Shown: positions 11,002 to 22,156, numbered from the stretch's first letter. The stretch is DNA of 64,000 bases from Limnanthes douglasii subsp. nivea (GCA_036936605.1 JAUPFV010000001.1:164448643-164512642); one strand, 5' to 3'. Program-made: numbers and translations. The notes: generated by a model from the letters alone, not told the origin.

Positions 11002-11564
11002 AGTAAAAGTTCTTTTACTGGGACTGAAGAATTCTCTGACTGTTCATTTCACACTTCCTCGAATAATTCTTCTTCAGGCAAAGTAACTTTTTTTTAATAC
11101 CCTACCAATCTACCTCGACCTTTCGAAGCCAAAGAGTCTTCCTCGAAAATCTCCTTTCTTCAAATCCTAACAATTTGCCTCAAACTTTCGAAGACAAAGA
11201 GTCCTCCTCGAAAATCTCATTTCTTCGAATTCATCCTGATAACTGGGGCCCCCTAATCCTTGCACCATTTTAGCCAAATGAGGCCCTCGAGTTTGACTGT
11301 ATCAATGCCCCAAATTTATTCAATATAAGGCTAAATGGGGTGCTAGTATTAATCTATATCATAACGTCATTAATCAACAATGCTTGTCAGCATATCTTTG
11401 TAGAAACGCTTCATATTCCCAAAACATCTTCTGACTAGGAAAACTCTGCATCTTCTCATGTGGTTTGTGTCAGGACAATCCGCACCTATACAGCCCATAA
11501 TACCCCTAGGCAAACACCAGAAAAAGTCCCCGGGCCTGGTCTGTCTGGAAGGCCCACCTTCATC

Positions 11565-11572
11565 TATAAATA
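11565..11572 (+). promoter_or_regulatory. TATA box of the antisense accessory gene in element C
   Basis: Perfect TATAAATA on the plus strand 57 bp before the accessory ORF's ATG (11630). The same octamer lies at the same distance in element D (56343-56350), within otherwise diverged sequence, and both are followed by a leader ending in AGAGAGAGAAA. Confidence 0.6.
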
Positions 11573-11629
11573 TGGATCTTCTCTCCTCACTACCTCAACT
11601 TTTGTTCAATCGTTTCTAGAGAGAGAAAG

Positions 11630-14492
11630 ATGGCGAGCAAACCCCGTCGGATTCCTGATTGGTTGTTGATCAGCAAAAGGTTCGAGGAGAGAGTTGCTGC
11701 TGGGGAAGAGGTGAGGCCCCAACCCCAACCATCTGTTACTACTTTCTTTGGTACCTGGCCTCCTTCAGCAGATTCAACTGCCATTATTCCCCTCGAAGTT
11801 GCTCGATAAAGTCTACGTGGTGATTCTAATCCCCTCAAAAGCATGGGTAAAGATAGACAGCCCAAACACTCATCTGGGAAGAGAAAGAGATCCTATAAGG
11901 ATAGGAAAAGTTCACAGGAGCGAAAACGTACCAAAGAGATGCCCCTGGTCATTCGGGAGCCTTCTTCCACAACAGCAATCGAAAGTCTCCCCCGGACATC
12001 TGCCAGTCCTCTTCGGACATCTATTAGTCCTCCGCGGACGTCCACTAGCCCTCGTCGGACATCTATCAGTCCTCCGCGAAAAAGGGACTTGGATGAGTCA
12101 AGTCTGCCCTCTACTCCCTCGATGACTATTCATGAGACTCAGTTTTTACCTTTGAAGACGATCATTACCGAAGAGGATATGCAAAACAGACGAAACGAGA
12201 GCCGAAATGCCAAAGGAAAAGCACCTGCAACAGCATCTCTCGAACCGAAAGTGCCCGTAATCCCCTCTTTAGGGTCCTCGAGCAACACGACCTCCTCTGC
12301 TCGAACAACATCCGAAGAGCAAGCTCGTCGGATTGCCCCAAAATCCAAAGGGGATATCATGCTACCCTTGGAATTGGATAACATTGTCGGTCGCAATATT
12401 CGGGGAATCGAAAATAAACATATGGTAGCTCTGTACAATATCAAATACAAGTATCTTTCACAAGACGAAGAGGCAATGCTGAGGACTTGATGGTGCATTC
12501 CCTCCTATATTACAATCAGATTCCCCTCGGAAGGTGAGACGCCTCTGTCAGTGAGGGACAATGAGCTAGTAGTGTATACTGAGATCCTGAACTGGGGGAT
12601 AAGGTATCCCTTAGACCCCTTCTTCATCGAATATTTGGCGAAGATAGACCTTTGTCCTTCACAGGTTGGCCCCAAAATGTGGTTTACCCTGATGGCCTGC
12701 ATAATGGCCTCAAGGCTCTCAGGTCACGAATTTTTGTTAGAGCAACTCATCGGCCTTGCTGGTCTGGCCAGGAATCCTTTCTTTCCCTTTTATTCGTTGA
12801 CTTTCAACCGGGGACAAAAAGTCTTGAGAGATCTGTTAGAGGCTGACAAGAAATAGAGGCATCAATTTGTGTTCTTCTCCGGCTATTGGGAGACCGGGTC
12901 AGAGGCTACTCCCTCAAATCCTCACAAGTTGTCTCTGATGTGGACCAATAAATGTAAGTTTCTAGCCTTCGAAGCTATTTATTCTTCGTCGAATTTTGGT
13001 TTGTGACTATACTTTATGTTGGCTACTTGCTCTTTGCAGCTATGAGCGGGATATCGAAGCCCTATTCTGACTATGTCGAGGGCGCCACGAATGTATTCAC
13101 CAAACTTCACCTGTGGGCAAAAGAGCACTAGGAGAACCGATTTCGACTCTGCTTCACATATAATAATCTCGCTAGGAGTCGATTGTGGAGGCTCAATCCC
13201 CTCGACCGAATTAGCATGAAAGGATTAATGGCTCCTCCTTCGGAACGAGAAGTTATGGAGCGCGTGAGCCAAAAAGATATAGCGATATATCTTCCCAAAC
13301 GCGCTCGTTCGAAGAGTCATCTTGGAGATCCTCCTAAGGAAGAGGTTTCAGCTAAAGAGCAGCAGCTAAGTCATGAGGGAACGGTTAATACTCAAGAGCT
13401 ACCTCTCCCAATCAATGTTGTCTCGTCGAACTCCAATCCTCCACCCACTACTTCCGTCCTTCCATCCAAAAAGGGTGCCAAGGCAAAAGATAGGAAAGGT
13501 AAGGCTGTCCTGGAACCCATCCAAGAATTATCCGAGGATGGTGAGACACCCGATGACAATCAGGAAATTGCTCCAGCCAAAGAGATGCAAGGAATATCAA
13601 GTGAACCCGAAGACAGAGGTGGCGAGTCACCTAAAGAAAGTTCTCATCAAACACCAAACTCGCCTCTTACTGAAGCATCACACCATGTCCCCCTTGAAAA
13701 TAGTCCAAAGTTAGCACCTCTCCCCATCCCTCGGAGCAATCCTCCTCAGCATATTGATCCAGATACACTTGGTGGTGGGTTTTCTGATTTTGACTCTGCA
13801 GCACTAGGATCTCCGACGAGCTCCTTCGAAGTTCTTTTAGACGACGAATTCTCATTGAATCTTCGACGATTGCTGCATACCTCACTTAACAGGGGGAAAA
13901 AATGCAGCACCTTGAGAAGCGGAAAAATCACTACAAATTTAAGTCGTTGTTAGCTGCTTCTCAGCTCGAAGAGGCCAAAAAACAACACGCAATGATAGAG
14001 AGCCAAGCAGATGCTTTGTATGAGCGTTTATCTGCCTCCAAAAATTATGTGGTGATGCTGGAAAGGTGCTGTCAAGAAGAGAGAGATCTGTATAAGAAAA
14101 AAACCGACACTCAAGAGCTATTGATATCTGAGTACAAGAAAGGGCATCGTTTGGCCTGTGATGGATTCGAAGACTGTACTGCCAGCTTTAAAAAAGTGAA
14201 GGAAGATCGAGATCAGTTACTGAAATGGGTTGAGAATTTCCCAAGACAGGTCGAGGAGGAAAAAGATAAGGCTGTGGATGCTTATTCAGCTACGTGCACA
14301 AGTAACCTGAAGGCTCGAGATACCACTACTCGAGCGGGTTTACTTACCCAAATCCATGCTGAGCATCCTGAATATAACTTGGGGAATTTTTGGAAGCTTG
14401 TCCCCCCGGAACTTCGTCCTCCCCACATAGTAGTGAGTGACAGTGAAGACTCAGAAACAGAGGGGAGTGTCTCCTCGAAAAATTCAGATTAA
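11630..14492 (+). pseudogene. Accessory gene antisense to gag-pol in element C (Transposase_28-like plus coiled coil)
   Basis: Reads on the plus strand, opposite to gag-pol, between INT and the 3' LTR. Start ATG 11630 opens a 59-residue frame (MASKPRRIPDWLL) ending at TAA 11807. The same frame resumes at ATG 11843 with a basic Ser/Arg-rich region (to 12490), then a domain with WCIPSY, SVRDNELVVYTEI and YPLDPFFIEYL, which recalls the plant 'putative gypsy type transposon' family (Transposase_28). A second block follows from 13183, and a Glu/Lys-rich coiled coil at 13902-14492 ends SEDSETEG. Stops at 12488 (likely CGA), 12854 and 13129 (likely TGG) break it; some gaps could instead be introns. 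Homologous throughout to 56408-59444. Function unknown; nothing in it looks catalytic. Confidence 0.7.
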
Positions 14493-14545
14493 ATGAAGAT
14501 ATGGGGAATTGTAATATTGTGTTTATGGCCCTACAGAGCATTTTT

Positions 14546-14956
14546 GGCTTTGAACAGTAACTCGTCCTTGGACTATCGCACTTGGTGACAGATAATCCCT
14601 GGACTTTCAAAAGTCCGTTCGTAGTCCCTCGACTATCCAGTTTGGATAAAGTTAATCCCCTTGCATGTGTTGACTATCAATTTTTGTGACAGATAGTCCT
14701 TCAACTATTCATTTTCAATAAATTTAGTCCTTTGACTATCAATTTTTGATAAAGTTAGTCCCCTTAATAAGCATGCGCATGAGACTAACTTTATCCAAAC
14801 TGGATAGTCCAGGGACTACCAACGGACTTTTGAAAGTCAATGGACTATATGTCACCAAACTGGATAGTCGAGGGACTACGAACGGACTTTTGAAAGTCCA
14901 GGGACTATCTGTCACCAAAGTCGATAGTCCAGGGACGAGTTACTGTTCAAAGCCGG
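14546..14956. mobile_element. Fold-back MITE in element C, just after the accessory gene
   Basis: About 410 bp, nearly a full inverted repeat. The left end GGCTTTGAACAGTAACTCG is mirrored by the right end CGAGTTACTGTTCAAAGCC. It is flanked by the direct repeat GCATTTTT (14538-14545 and 14957-14964), eight or nine bases as for Mutator-type elements. Inside, blocks such as GGACTTTTGAAAGTC and GGATAGTC recur. Element D at about 59490-59510 keeps the uninterrupted site, which confirms an insertion. No coding capacity. Confidence 0.85.
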
Positions 14957-15099
14957 GCATTTTTTGTAAGTTGACTAAGGCATGTTGTAGTGTGCTGATT
15001 TTATAATCGACTTGTATGTTTGTGTTGCTACACCATTTGTGTTGTCTTATAATCGATCATCATTGAGTAAGGTATAAATTCAATCCAGGGCACCAAATA

Positions 15100-15720
15100 C
15101 TGTGTCCCCAACAACAGTTCGAAGAGACAAGCTCTTCGAACCAAAAATAATTTAATGTGAGGTCAAGATTTTCGATAATAGCTAAGGCAAATAAAAAATG
15201 AGGCATATATTAATGTGACCCCAATTGCACTTCGAAGAGGCAATAATTCGAGGCGCAGCTTACTGTGTCCCAAATAATAATTCAAAGAGATAATAATTCG
15301 AGGCACAGTTTACTGTGACCCAAATAATAGTTAATGCAATATAGAAAATGAGGAATATATTAATGTGACCCCAATTGTAATTCGAAGAGGCAATAATTCG
15401 AGGCGCAACTTACTGTGTCCCAAATAATAATTCGAGGCACAGCTTACTGTGACCCAAATAATAGTTAATGCAATATAGAAAATGAGGCATATATTAATGT
15501 GACCCCAATTTCAATTCGAATAGGCAATAATTCGAGGCACAGCTTACTGTGTCCCAAATAATAATTCGAAGGGATAATAATTCGAGGCACCGCTTACTGT
15601 GACCCAAACAATAGTTCGAAGAGGTAATAATTCGAGGCACGGCTTACTGTGACCCAAATAATAATTTGAAGAGACAGCAATTCGAGGCACACATTAATGT
15701 GACCCAAATAATAGTTAAGG
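15100..15720. repeat. Tandem-repeat zone of element C (between INT and accessory gene)
   Basis: Repeats of roughly 55-65 bp built from 'GTG(A/T)CCCAAATAATA', 'TTCGAAGAG' and 'ATAATTCGAGGCAC'. They are grouped in a higher-order pattern of about 130 bp that includes ATGAGGCATATATTAATGTG. Element D has a related but different series at 59700-59940. Variable repeats in this 3' region are known in Tat/Ogre elements. Confidence 0.85.
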
Positions 15721-15905
15721 CAAAGAATTCTTTGTATTAAGCAGCTCATCAAAACACCTCATTAAAACCTTCATGTGCCTAACAAGATAGGAAAGAGTAT
15801 GCCCTCGCTAAGTTTCGTTCTTTAGGATACAAAGAAGAAAAAAGGTACGAACACTACTTGATAACTAGTTCCTCAATCAAGATACAATTTTAAGTGTTCA
15901 ATGTT

Positions 15906-18900
15906 TCATGGGAGACGAAGATGTCGCCCTTCCTTGTCTTTTAGCCGATACGTGCCCGGTTTTAATTTCTCGGTGACCTCATAAGGGCCTTCCCAATTCG
16001 GTCCCAACTTTCCCAGGCTCTTGTCTTTCGTGTGCAAGAAAACTTTACATAGGACTTTGTCTCCCATCTTAAAACCTCTGTGATTTACCTTAGACGCATA
16101 CCGACTCCTCATAAGAGTTTGATAATTGAGGGACATCAACTGTGCTTGCTGTCTTTTTCTTCAACCAAGTCTAGAGCCAGTGCTCTGCTTTGGTCATTCG
16201 TGTCTGCTGCGTATGTTGCTACACGATATGAGGGAAAAACAATCTATGGAGGGACAATGGCGTCCATTACATAGACTAAGGCAAATGGAGATACAACAGT
16301 AGCCGTTCGCGGAGTCGTCCTGTATGCCCACAATACTTCCTGCAAATAGTCGGGCCATTTTCCCACTTTTCCTTCCAAGTTCTTTTTCAAACCATCAAGA
16401 ATCGTGTGATTAGTCACCTCCACTTGCCCATTAGCTTGAGGGTGAAACGGTGCAGAAAAACATTATCGTATGCCCCTCGAGACACATAAACTTTTGAACT
16501 TCTTGTTATCAAATTGAGGTCCGTTGTCCGTTGTGATCTGCAATGGCACGCCAAAACGACTAAAAATGTTTGACACAACGAACTTGATCACATCTTTAGC
16601 CTTTGTCCCTGCTAGTGGTTCAGCTTCTACCCACTTAGAAAAATAATCCACCGCTACAATGATGGTTTGCCTGCCACCTAATGTTATTGGTAGAGACCCG
16701 ACGAGATCAATGCCCCACCTATCAAACGGTACTGCTTCCGAGATACTCTCTAATAATACCCCGAGCTTATGGATCATATTAGCATAGCGCTGACACGTGT
16801 CACATCGTTTTACTAAATCTTTTGCATCTGCAGCAATAGTAGGCCAATAATAACCACCTAGAAACACCCTTCGAATTAATGCCTTATACCCGCAATGGGC
16901 AGAACCTTCACCATCATGTAATTCGGACAGGATGATTTGTGACTCAGGTTTGTTCAAACACCTTAATAACGGTCGACTCAGAGATTTCTTATACAGCACG
17001 CCTCCCAGCAGGATATAGCCATGAGACTTGAACCTGATTTTCCTAGCCTCGTACTTTTCGACGGGTAAAGTATCGTTGACCAAGAAATCGATGATGGCCG
17101 ACCTCCAATCATCCGTAATCACATTACTTTCCTCCGGAGTGTTTATTGTATGCTCCTCATCAATCAAGATCGAGGGGCGCTCATGAATCAAAACCCAAGG
17201 GTATCCTTCCGTCCGCGAAGCGGAGGCTAGAGAATCTGGGACAGCATTTAACTCTCTTCAAATATGCTCATACTTGACTTCCTCAAACTCAGATGCTAAA
17301 TCTTTCAATACTTTCAAATACTGTATCAGCTTATCTTTCCTAGCTTCGGACTCTCCCAAGGCTTGGTTTATTACCAATTGTGAATCGCTGACCAGTTTAA
17401 TCTTTCTAGCCCCACATATCTGAGCCAAACGCAAGCTCGCTAGTGCAGCTTCATACTCAGCTTCGTTGTTAGTAGCCTTAAAACCAAATCGAATGGCTTG
17501 GAACATAGCTATCCTTTATGGAGAAATCAATTGGACACCTGCCCCACTTCCAGAAATGTTCGACCCCCCATCTGTTCGTACCAACCATTCTACTTCATCA
17601 ACACGGTCATGGATTTCTTTTTCCTCTCTATCCGAATGGAACTCGACCAAGAAATCAGCTAAAACTTGGGCTTTTATCGCCGTTCGAGGCTCAAATGCTA
17701 TGTCAAAATCTCCCAGTTCCACTGACCATTTAGTCATCCTACCAGAGATATCAGGCCTTTGTAATAAACCCTTCAGGGGAAAAGTTGTCCGAACGATTAT
17801 AGGATGGGCCTGGAAGTAAGGTCTCATCTTTCGAGCCGCCGTTACCAAAGCCAAAGCTACCTTCTCCAACTTGAGATATCGCTTCTCCGCATCCAGCAAA
17901 CTCTTACTGACATAATAGATAGGCTTCAGGAGAGATTCATCTTCGCAGAGTAGAACGGCACTGACCGCACACCCTGATACTGCTACATAGACAATTAATG
18001 TCTCTCCTACCAATGGTTTAGACAATACCTCAGGGGACGTCAGATACTCTTGGATTTGGTGAAAAACGGCCGAACATTCCTTGGTCCAACAAAATTGTTT
18101 CGCATTTCGCAACACCTTGAAGAAGGGTGCACACTTATCGAAGACCTAGAGATAAACCTATTCAGAGCGGCCAATCTTCCTGTCAGAACTTGGACTTCTT
18201 TAATATTCCGGGGGGGGGGGGGGGGTCATAGTGGTTAGAGCTTTTATCTGTTCTGGATCAGCCTCGATACCTTTTTCGCTGATCATATATCCGAGAAACT
18301 TATCCGACCTTACTCTGAAAATGCACTTCTCTAGATTGAGTTTCAAATTGACCTTTCTTATATTGTGAAACGTCTCTTCGAGGTCAGCAAAATGATCTTC
18401 GTCCCTCAGACTTTTTACTAGCATATCATCGATATAAGCTTCCATGTTCCGTCCAATCTGTCCCTCAAAGGTTTTATTGACCAGGCGCTGATAGGTTGCC
18501 CCTGCATTTTTTAAGCCGAACGACATAACCTTGTAGCAGTATAACCCTCTTCCGGTAATAAAATAAGTGCTTTCTCATCGTTAGCATCTAACCGGATTTG
18601 GTTGTATCTTGAGTAAGCGTCCATGAACGATAATAGTCGGTTACCCGAGGTCGAATCTACTAACTGATCGATACGAGGCACTGGGAATGGATCCATGGGA
18701 CAAACTCTGTTTAAATCGGTGAAATCAACGCACATTCTCCACTTGCCGTTCTTCTTGCGTACTAACACTGGATTTGACGCCCACATGGGATAATGCGACT
18801 CGCGAATATGACTTATACTTAGTAGCCTTTCCACCTCCAAAAGAATAGTCGTGGCCTTTTCCGGAGAGGCTGGTCTCCTCTTCTGGACAATAGGTCGAAC

Positions 18901-19164
18901 ATCAAGTCGTATCGCAAGTTTATGACACATGATTTCCGACGGTACTCCAGTGACATCATGTGCACACCAAGCAAACATATCAAGTTTGTCAGATAAAAAA
19001 ACAATTAGCCTCTCTTTAAATTCCAAGGAAAGGTTGACTCCGATCTTCAGAGATTTGCCACTCACAAATTCATGTGTCGCATAATCTTCTTCCGGGACCA
19101 GAAATCCGGGGGTCTCCCTCAGATTATCGCATGGGATGATTTCGGAGGGAGGCCCCTTTAATTG
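15906..19164 (-). pseudogene. pol: Element C pol: RT, RNase H, second RNase H, integrase (several breaks)
   Basis: Order on the minus strand: RT from about 19065 (KKNGKWRMCVDFTDLN, FMDAYSRYNQ, GLKNAGATYQ, AYIDDMLV), RNase H (YLKLEKVALALV, ending ADFLVEFHSDR), second RNase H (RTDGGSNISGSGAG, NNEAEYEAALASL, SDSQLVI), then integrase from 17191 with an HHCC-type finger ending CDTCQRY, catalytic WGIDLVG and TDNGPQFDNK, and a C-terminal stretch NWEGPYEV ending near 15906. Damage: frame shifts near 18550, at a 16-G run (18210-18225) and near 18135; a TAA after RGIR at 16463-16465 that element D shares; and a shift before 16139. The dual RNase H layout marks the Tat clade. Confidence 0.88.
18210..18225. 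repeat. Run of 16 G in the RT region of element C
   Basis: Lies where relatives encode the short PPRNIKE segment after RT and shifts the reading frame. It could be replication slippage in a dead element or an assembly error. Confidence 0.9.
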
Positions 19165-19167
19165 CTA
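19165..19167 (-). promoter_or_regulatory. In-frame stop between gag-pro and pol, element C (tobamovirus-type readthrough context)
   Basis: The coding strand reads GCA TAG CAA TTA AAG. TAG CAA TTA matches the UAG-CAR-YYA consensus for efficient readthrough. gag-pro (frame from 21636) and pol (frame of 19065) are in the same frame on either side. Confidence 0.6.
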
Positions 19168-21636
19168 TGCTTTGTCCGACGTTTCTCCCCGAACTCCTTT
19201 CGAGGACAAGGCTATCTGGTAACATTCACGGGCCATTTTCTGGCTACTTCAGATTATCCCGACATTGTTCCCAATCACGTACTTGAGACATTGATGCACC
19301 GTTGAGATTACACCATGCATCCTGGACAACCAAGAGCGACCCAAGATGGCATTATACGACGTTGGCGCGTCAACGACAATAAACAATACTTCCACCTCCT
19401 TCTTGAATGGCCCACGATCCAACTCGACCACACACTGAAACTCTCCAACCACCACTATTGTAGCGCCAGTAAAGCCCACTATAGTCCTGTCGGATCGTCG
19501 GATAACTGGTGGGTTAAAAATTCTCTTGTAAGTGCTCATAAACAATATATTCGCTGAACTCCCCGTATCGATAAGTATCTTTTGAACTTGATCCCCCGCG
19601 ATGCCCGCAGCGATTACTACCGCATCCTCATGGGGGCCTGCAACATTTCGCATATCATCATCGTCAAAACAAATAATGGGGGAAGGCGATCGGTGAATTT
19701 GCGTTGATACCCCTGCTTCAATCTGGGTAGTCAGGTTGACCATGTGCCTCTTTCGGGAGCTGTTGGAATTTCCCGCAATAGTGTCACCTCCAAAGATTGC
19801 CATGGACTCGAAGAAAGCACAGAGGCTATTCACCTTCCCCCTCGGAATAATCTCTTCCACCATATTTACATTGTTCCTCCCCTCCTTGGGATCCAAATAC
19901 TCTTGCTCAATGTCAAAGTCGTCGACCCATTCGGAAATCACCATGGCCGTGTCAGTGTTCTTTGGGACAGCTTTCACCACAGCGTTTTTCTGAGAGTGCT
20001 TTTTGACAAACTCTAGTAACATTCCATTCTCGATCAAGGCTTGCACTTCTTTTTTTAAAGCTATGCAATCCTTAGCATCGTGCCCAATATCCTCATGATA
20101 CTTGCAATACTTATGAATGCTTCTACTTTCCCTCGGATTCTGTATGGGAAAAAGCTTCCTGAACGGTACTGTAGATTTTGCCTTGTCAAATATCGTAGCA
20201 ACATTTTCTGTCAACTCCGCAAAATAGTCGGGTCGAACCCATTTGTTCGACATGGGTCTTGTTCCTTGATTGTAATTTTGCTGGTTGCCATAGTACTGCG
20301 GGTTTGTTTTCTGCCTCGGCGGATATTGACCTGTACTTTTGGCCTGAACATTAGCACGGGGGCCCTGGTTACTCGACTCGGATATTTGAAATTGATTCTG
20401 ATCCAACTGGTCCCCAGATCCTTTCTCCGACGCCTGAGTCTCTTCCACCAGGATCCTCTTCTCGACCTGATCTAATAACGCTCCAAATGTCATTGCCTGA
20501 CTCTCTGCCACCGTGTCCTTTAACAATCCGGGGAGTAGGCCCATCCTAAAAGCTGCAAGAGCCACTGAATTTTTACAATACTCCATGTTTGTTTTCGTTT
20601 TGACAAAACGATTAGTGTAATTCTTCAGGCTCTCTCCGACCTTCTGTCGACAATAGATGATCGTGTCCCCGTTAGATCTGAACTTTTTGCACCCCACAAA
20701 GTGTTGTCTGAAGATGTTCCAGAACATATCAAAATTCTTTATCGAACCCTGCGGTAGCCTATTGTACCATTTGGAAGCTACCCCCTTGAAGGTCTGAGAA
20801 AACGCTCTGCACAGCAACTTATAATCGTCGTCGAAATTGATCATACAATTTTTAAATTGTTCGATGTGATTATCCGGGTCTTGTGTCCCATCGAATTTTT
20901 CTAGCTTTGAAATATCAAAATGCTTTGGAAGGTTTCCCACCAAAATATCCGGGGACAGAGGAGAGGCTCTCCAATTATGACCCGCGCGATAAACGTTAGA
21001 TCGTAGGTTGTCATTGTTCGGAAAGTACAACCCTTCCTCAGAGGGTAGAGTATATTGGTGCCGTCACTCCGAATTTCGCGGGCCCTCGTCCTCTTTCCTA
21101 TCTGGATACTTTGCATGGCCATAAGCCCGATCGCCACATCGAGCATGGTAACTCTTCTCCCTCGGAGACTTCCTCTCCGAGCTTCTTCCTCTTCGGTAAT
21201 CGGTGTGTCTACGATCGCGTTTTTTCTTTCTGTGGTATTTCCGAGGGGACGACTCCGAGGAGCTATATTGAGAGTAATCACTTGAGTCAGCCGAACCCAA
21301 ACATCGCCTCTCTCTTCTCCTCGGCGATCGTCGTTCGCGTCCCCGGTATCTGTCGTCTCTATTTTTGGGACGAAATTCAGTTTCGCGATCCTCTTTCTCA
21401 CTAACTGGCTCCCTCCTTATCTCGGATCGAAGATTTTCCTGTACGGTGTCCTTTTCTACTTTCAATCTTTCGATCTCTAGCAGCAATTCGTCCCTTCGAG
21501 CCAACAGATCTGAGTCACCGAAAGCGTTTCCGACTCGCTGCCCCCCTGCTCCCTCATATTCCATGTTGTTCTGGTAGTCATCGCCCACTAGGTTCTCCTC
21601 ACAATTGTTAATAAGATCGTCCCATTGCTCTTCCAT
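19168..21636 (-). pseudogene. gag-pro: Element C gag-protease polyprotein, two nonsense mutations
   Basis: I chose the ATG at 21636 (MEEQ); a longer frame upstream would have to start at GTG inside the primer binding site. The N-terminus contains a heptad-rich segment (ELLLEIERLKVEK) and an Arg/Ser-rich stretch. A TGA at 21064-21066 (consistent with a CGA codon) precedes the Gag domain (HFDISKLEKFDGTQDPDNHI, FRQHFVGCKKF). Then come a knuckle with CKYHEDIGHDAKDC and a protease with intact IDTGSSANILF and ILGRSWL. A second TGA at 19249-19251 falls where relatives have Trp (VIWSSQ). All parts share one frame down to the boundary stop at 19165. The product would assemble particles and process the polyprotein. 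Confidence 0.87.
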
Positions 21637-21695
21637 AGTTTTCCTCTGAACATGAATTATTTCCGGGAAGTGATTGCCGTCAGAGCGATCTTCGC

Positions 21696-21713
21696 TTCCC
21701 ACAGACGGCGCCA
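21696..21713 (-). other. Primer binding site of element C
   Basis: Minus-strand TGGCGCCGTCTGTGGGAA, one base inside the 5' LTR. It differs from the array's primer site, so C belongs to a different Tat subgroup. The tRNA species was not assigned. Confidence 0.75.
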
Positions 21714-21714
21714 C

Positions 21715-22156
21715 TGAAGAGTTTCTAGAAAGTCCAGGGGTGATAATGCGATACGAGGATCTCTTAGTGGTGATTTTGTAATACGAGAATTTCTTAGTGT
21801 TAATATAAGTAAATCTACTTTGTTTAGGTGTTGGTTTTAGAAAGAGAAAATGAGAGCTTTTAGGTTTAAGTAGAGAGAGAAAGTATTATATTATTCATCT
21901 CGGGATCTGTGAAGCGTGTGTGGTCCTTTTATAGTACAATTGCGGACCCCGCACGCTTTAATTCCTATTTATTATATTTTTAGTCCATGCATCTTATTTT
22001 CTCCCTACTCTGGCTATTTCTTAGATAACTTATACAATTTTCCCCTCACACAATTTCCTCTTTGCATTTTCCTCCTATCGTACTTCTTCTTTGCAATTTT
22101 CTCCTGTCATGTTTCTTCTTCACACTTTTCTCCTTGTTTTTTATTCTTCCTTATCA
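21715..22156 (-). repeat. 5' LTR of element C
   Basis: 442 bp, plus-strand ends TGAAGAG and CTTATCA. The minus strand carries CTATAAAAGG (21925-21934), the likely TATA box of the genomic transcript. The flank ATATC at 22157-22161 matches the left flank. Confidence 0.9.
21925..21934 (-). promoter_or_regulatory. TATA box in the 5' LTR of element C
   Basis: CTATAAAAGG on the minus strand, conserved in the LTRs of element D (for example 62188-62197). Confidence 0.5.

Larger units (their letters stand above)
10585..22156 (-). mobile_element. Element C: complete, inactive Tat-type Ty3/gypsy retrotransposon (11.6 kb)
   Basis: Bounded by LTRs 10585-10985 and 21715-22156 and flanked by the 5-bp direct repeat ATATC (10580-10584 and 22157-22161). 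Reading on the minus strand: 5' LTR, primer binding site, gag-pro, stop, RT, RNase H, second RNase H, integrase, tandem-repeat zone, an accessory gene on the opposite strand, polypurine tract, 3' LTR. Several stops and frameshifts make it non-autonomous today. By eye the two LTRs differ at roughly one base in twenty, plus a gap of about 38 bp in the left LTR, so it is not a recent insertion. Confidence 0.93.

Noticed and set aside
15100..15720. CRISPR-like array
   Set aside because: Repeats are adjacent or in higher-order blocks without uniform unique spacers, and the setting is a plant retrotransposon; it is a 3' tandem-repeat zone.
21111..21577. Plus-strand frames opposite the Arg/Ser-rich part of element C Gag
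   Set aside because: Shadows of the repetitive SR-rich coding strand with no independent start context or homology.
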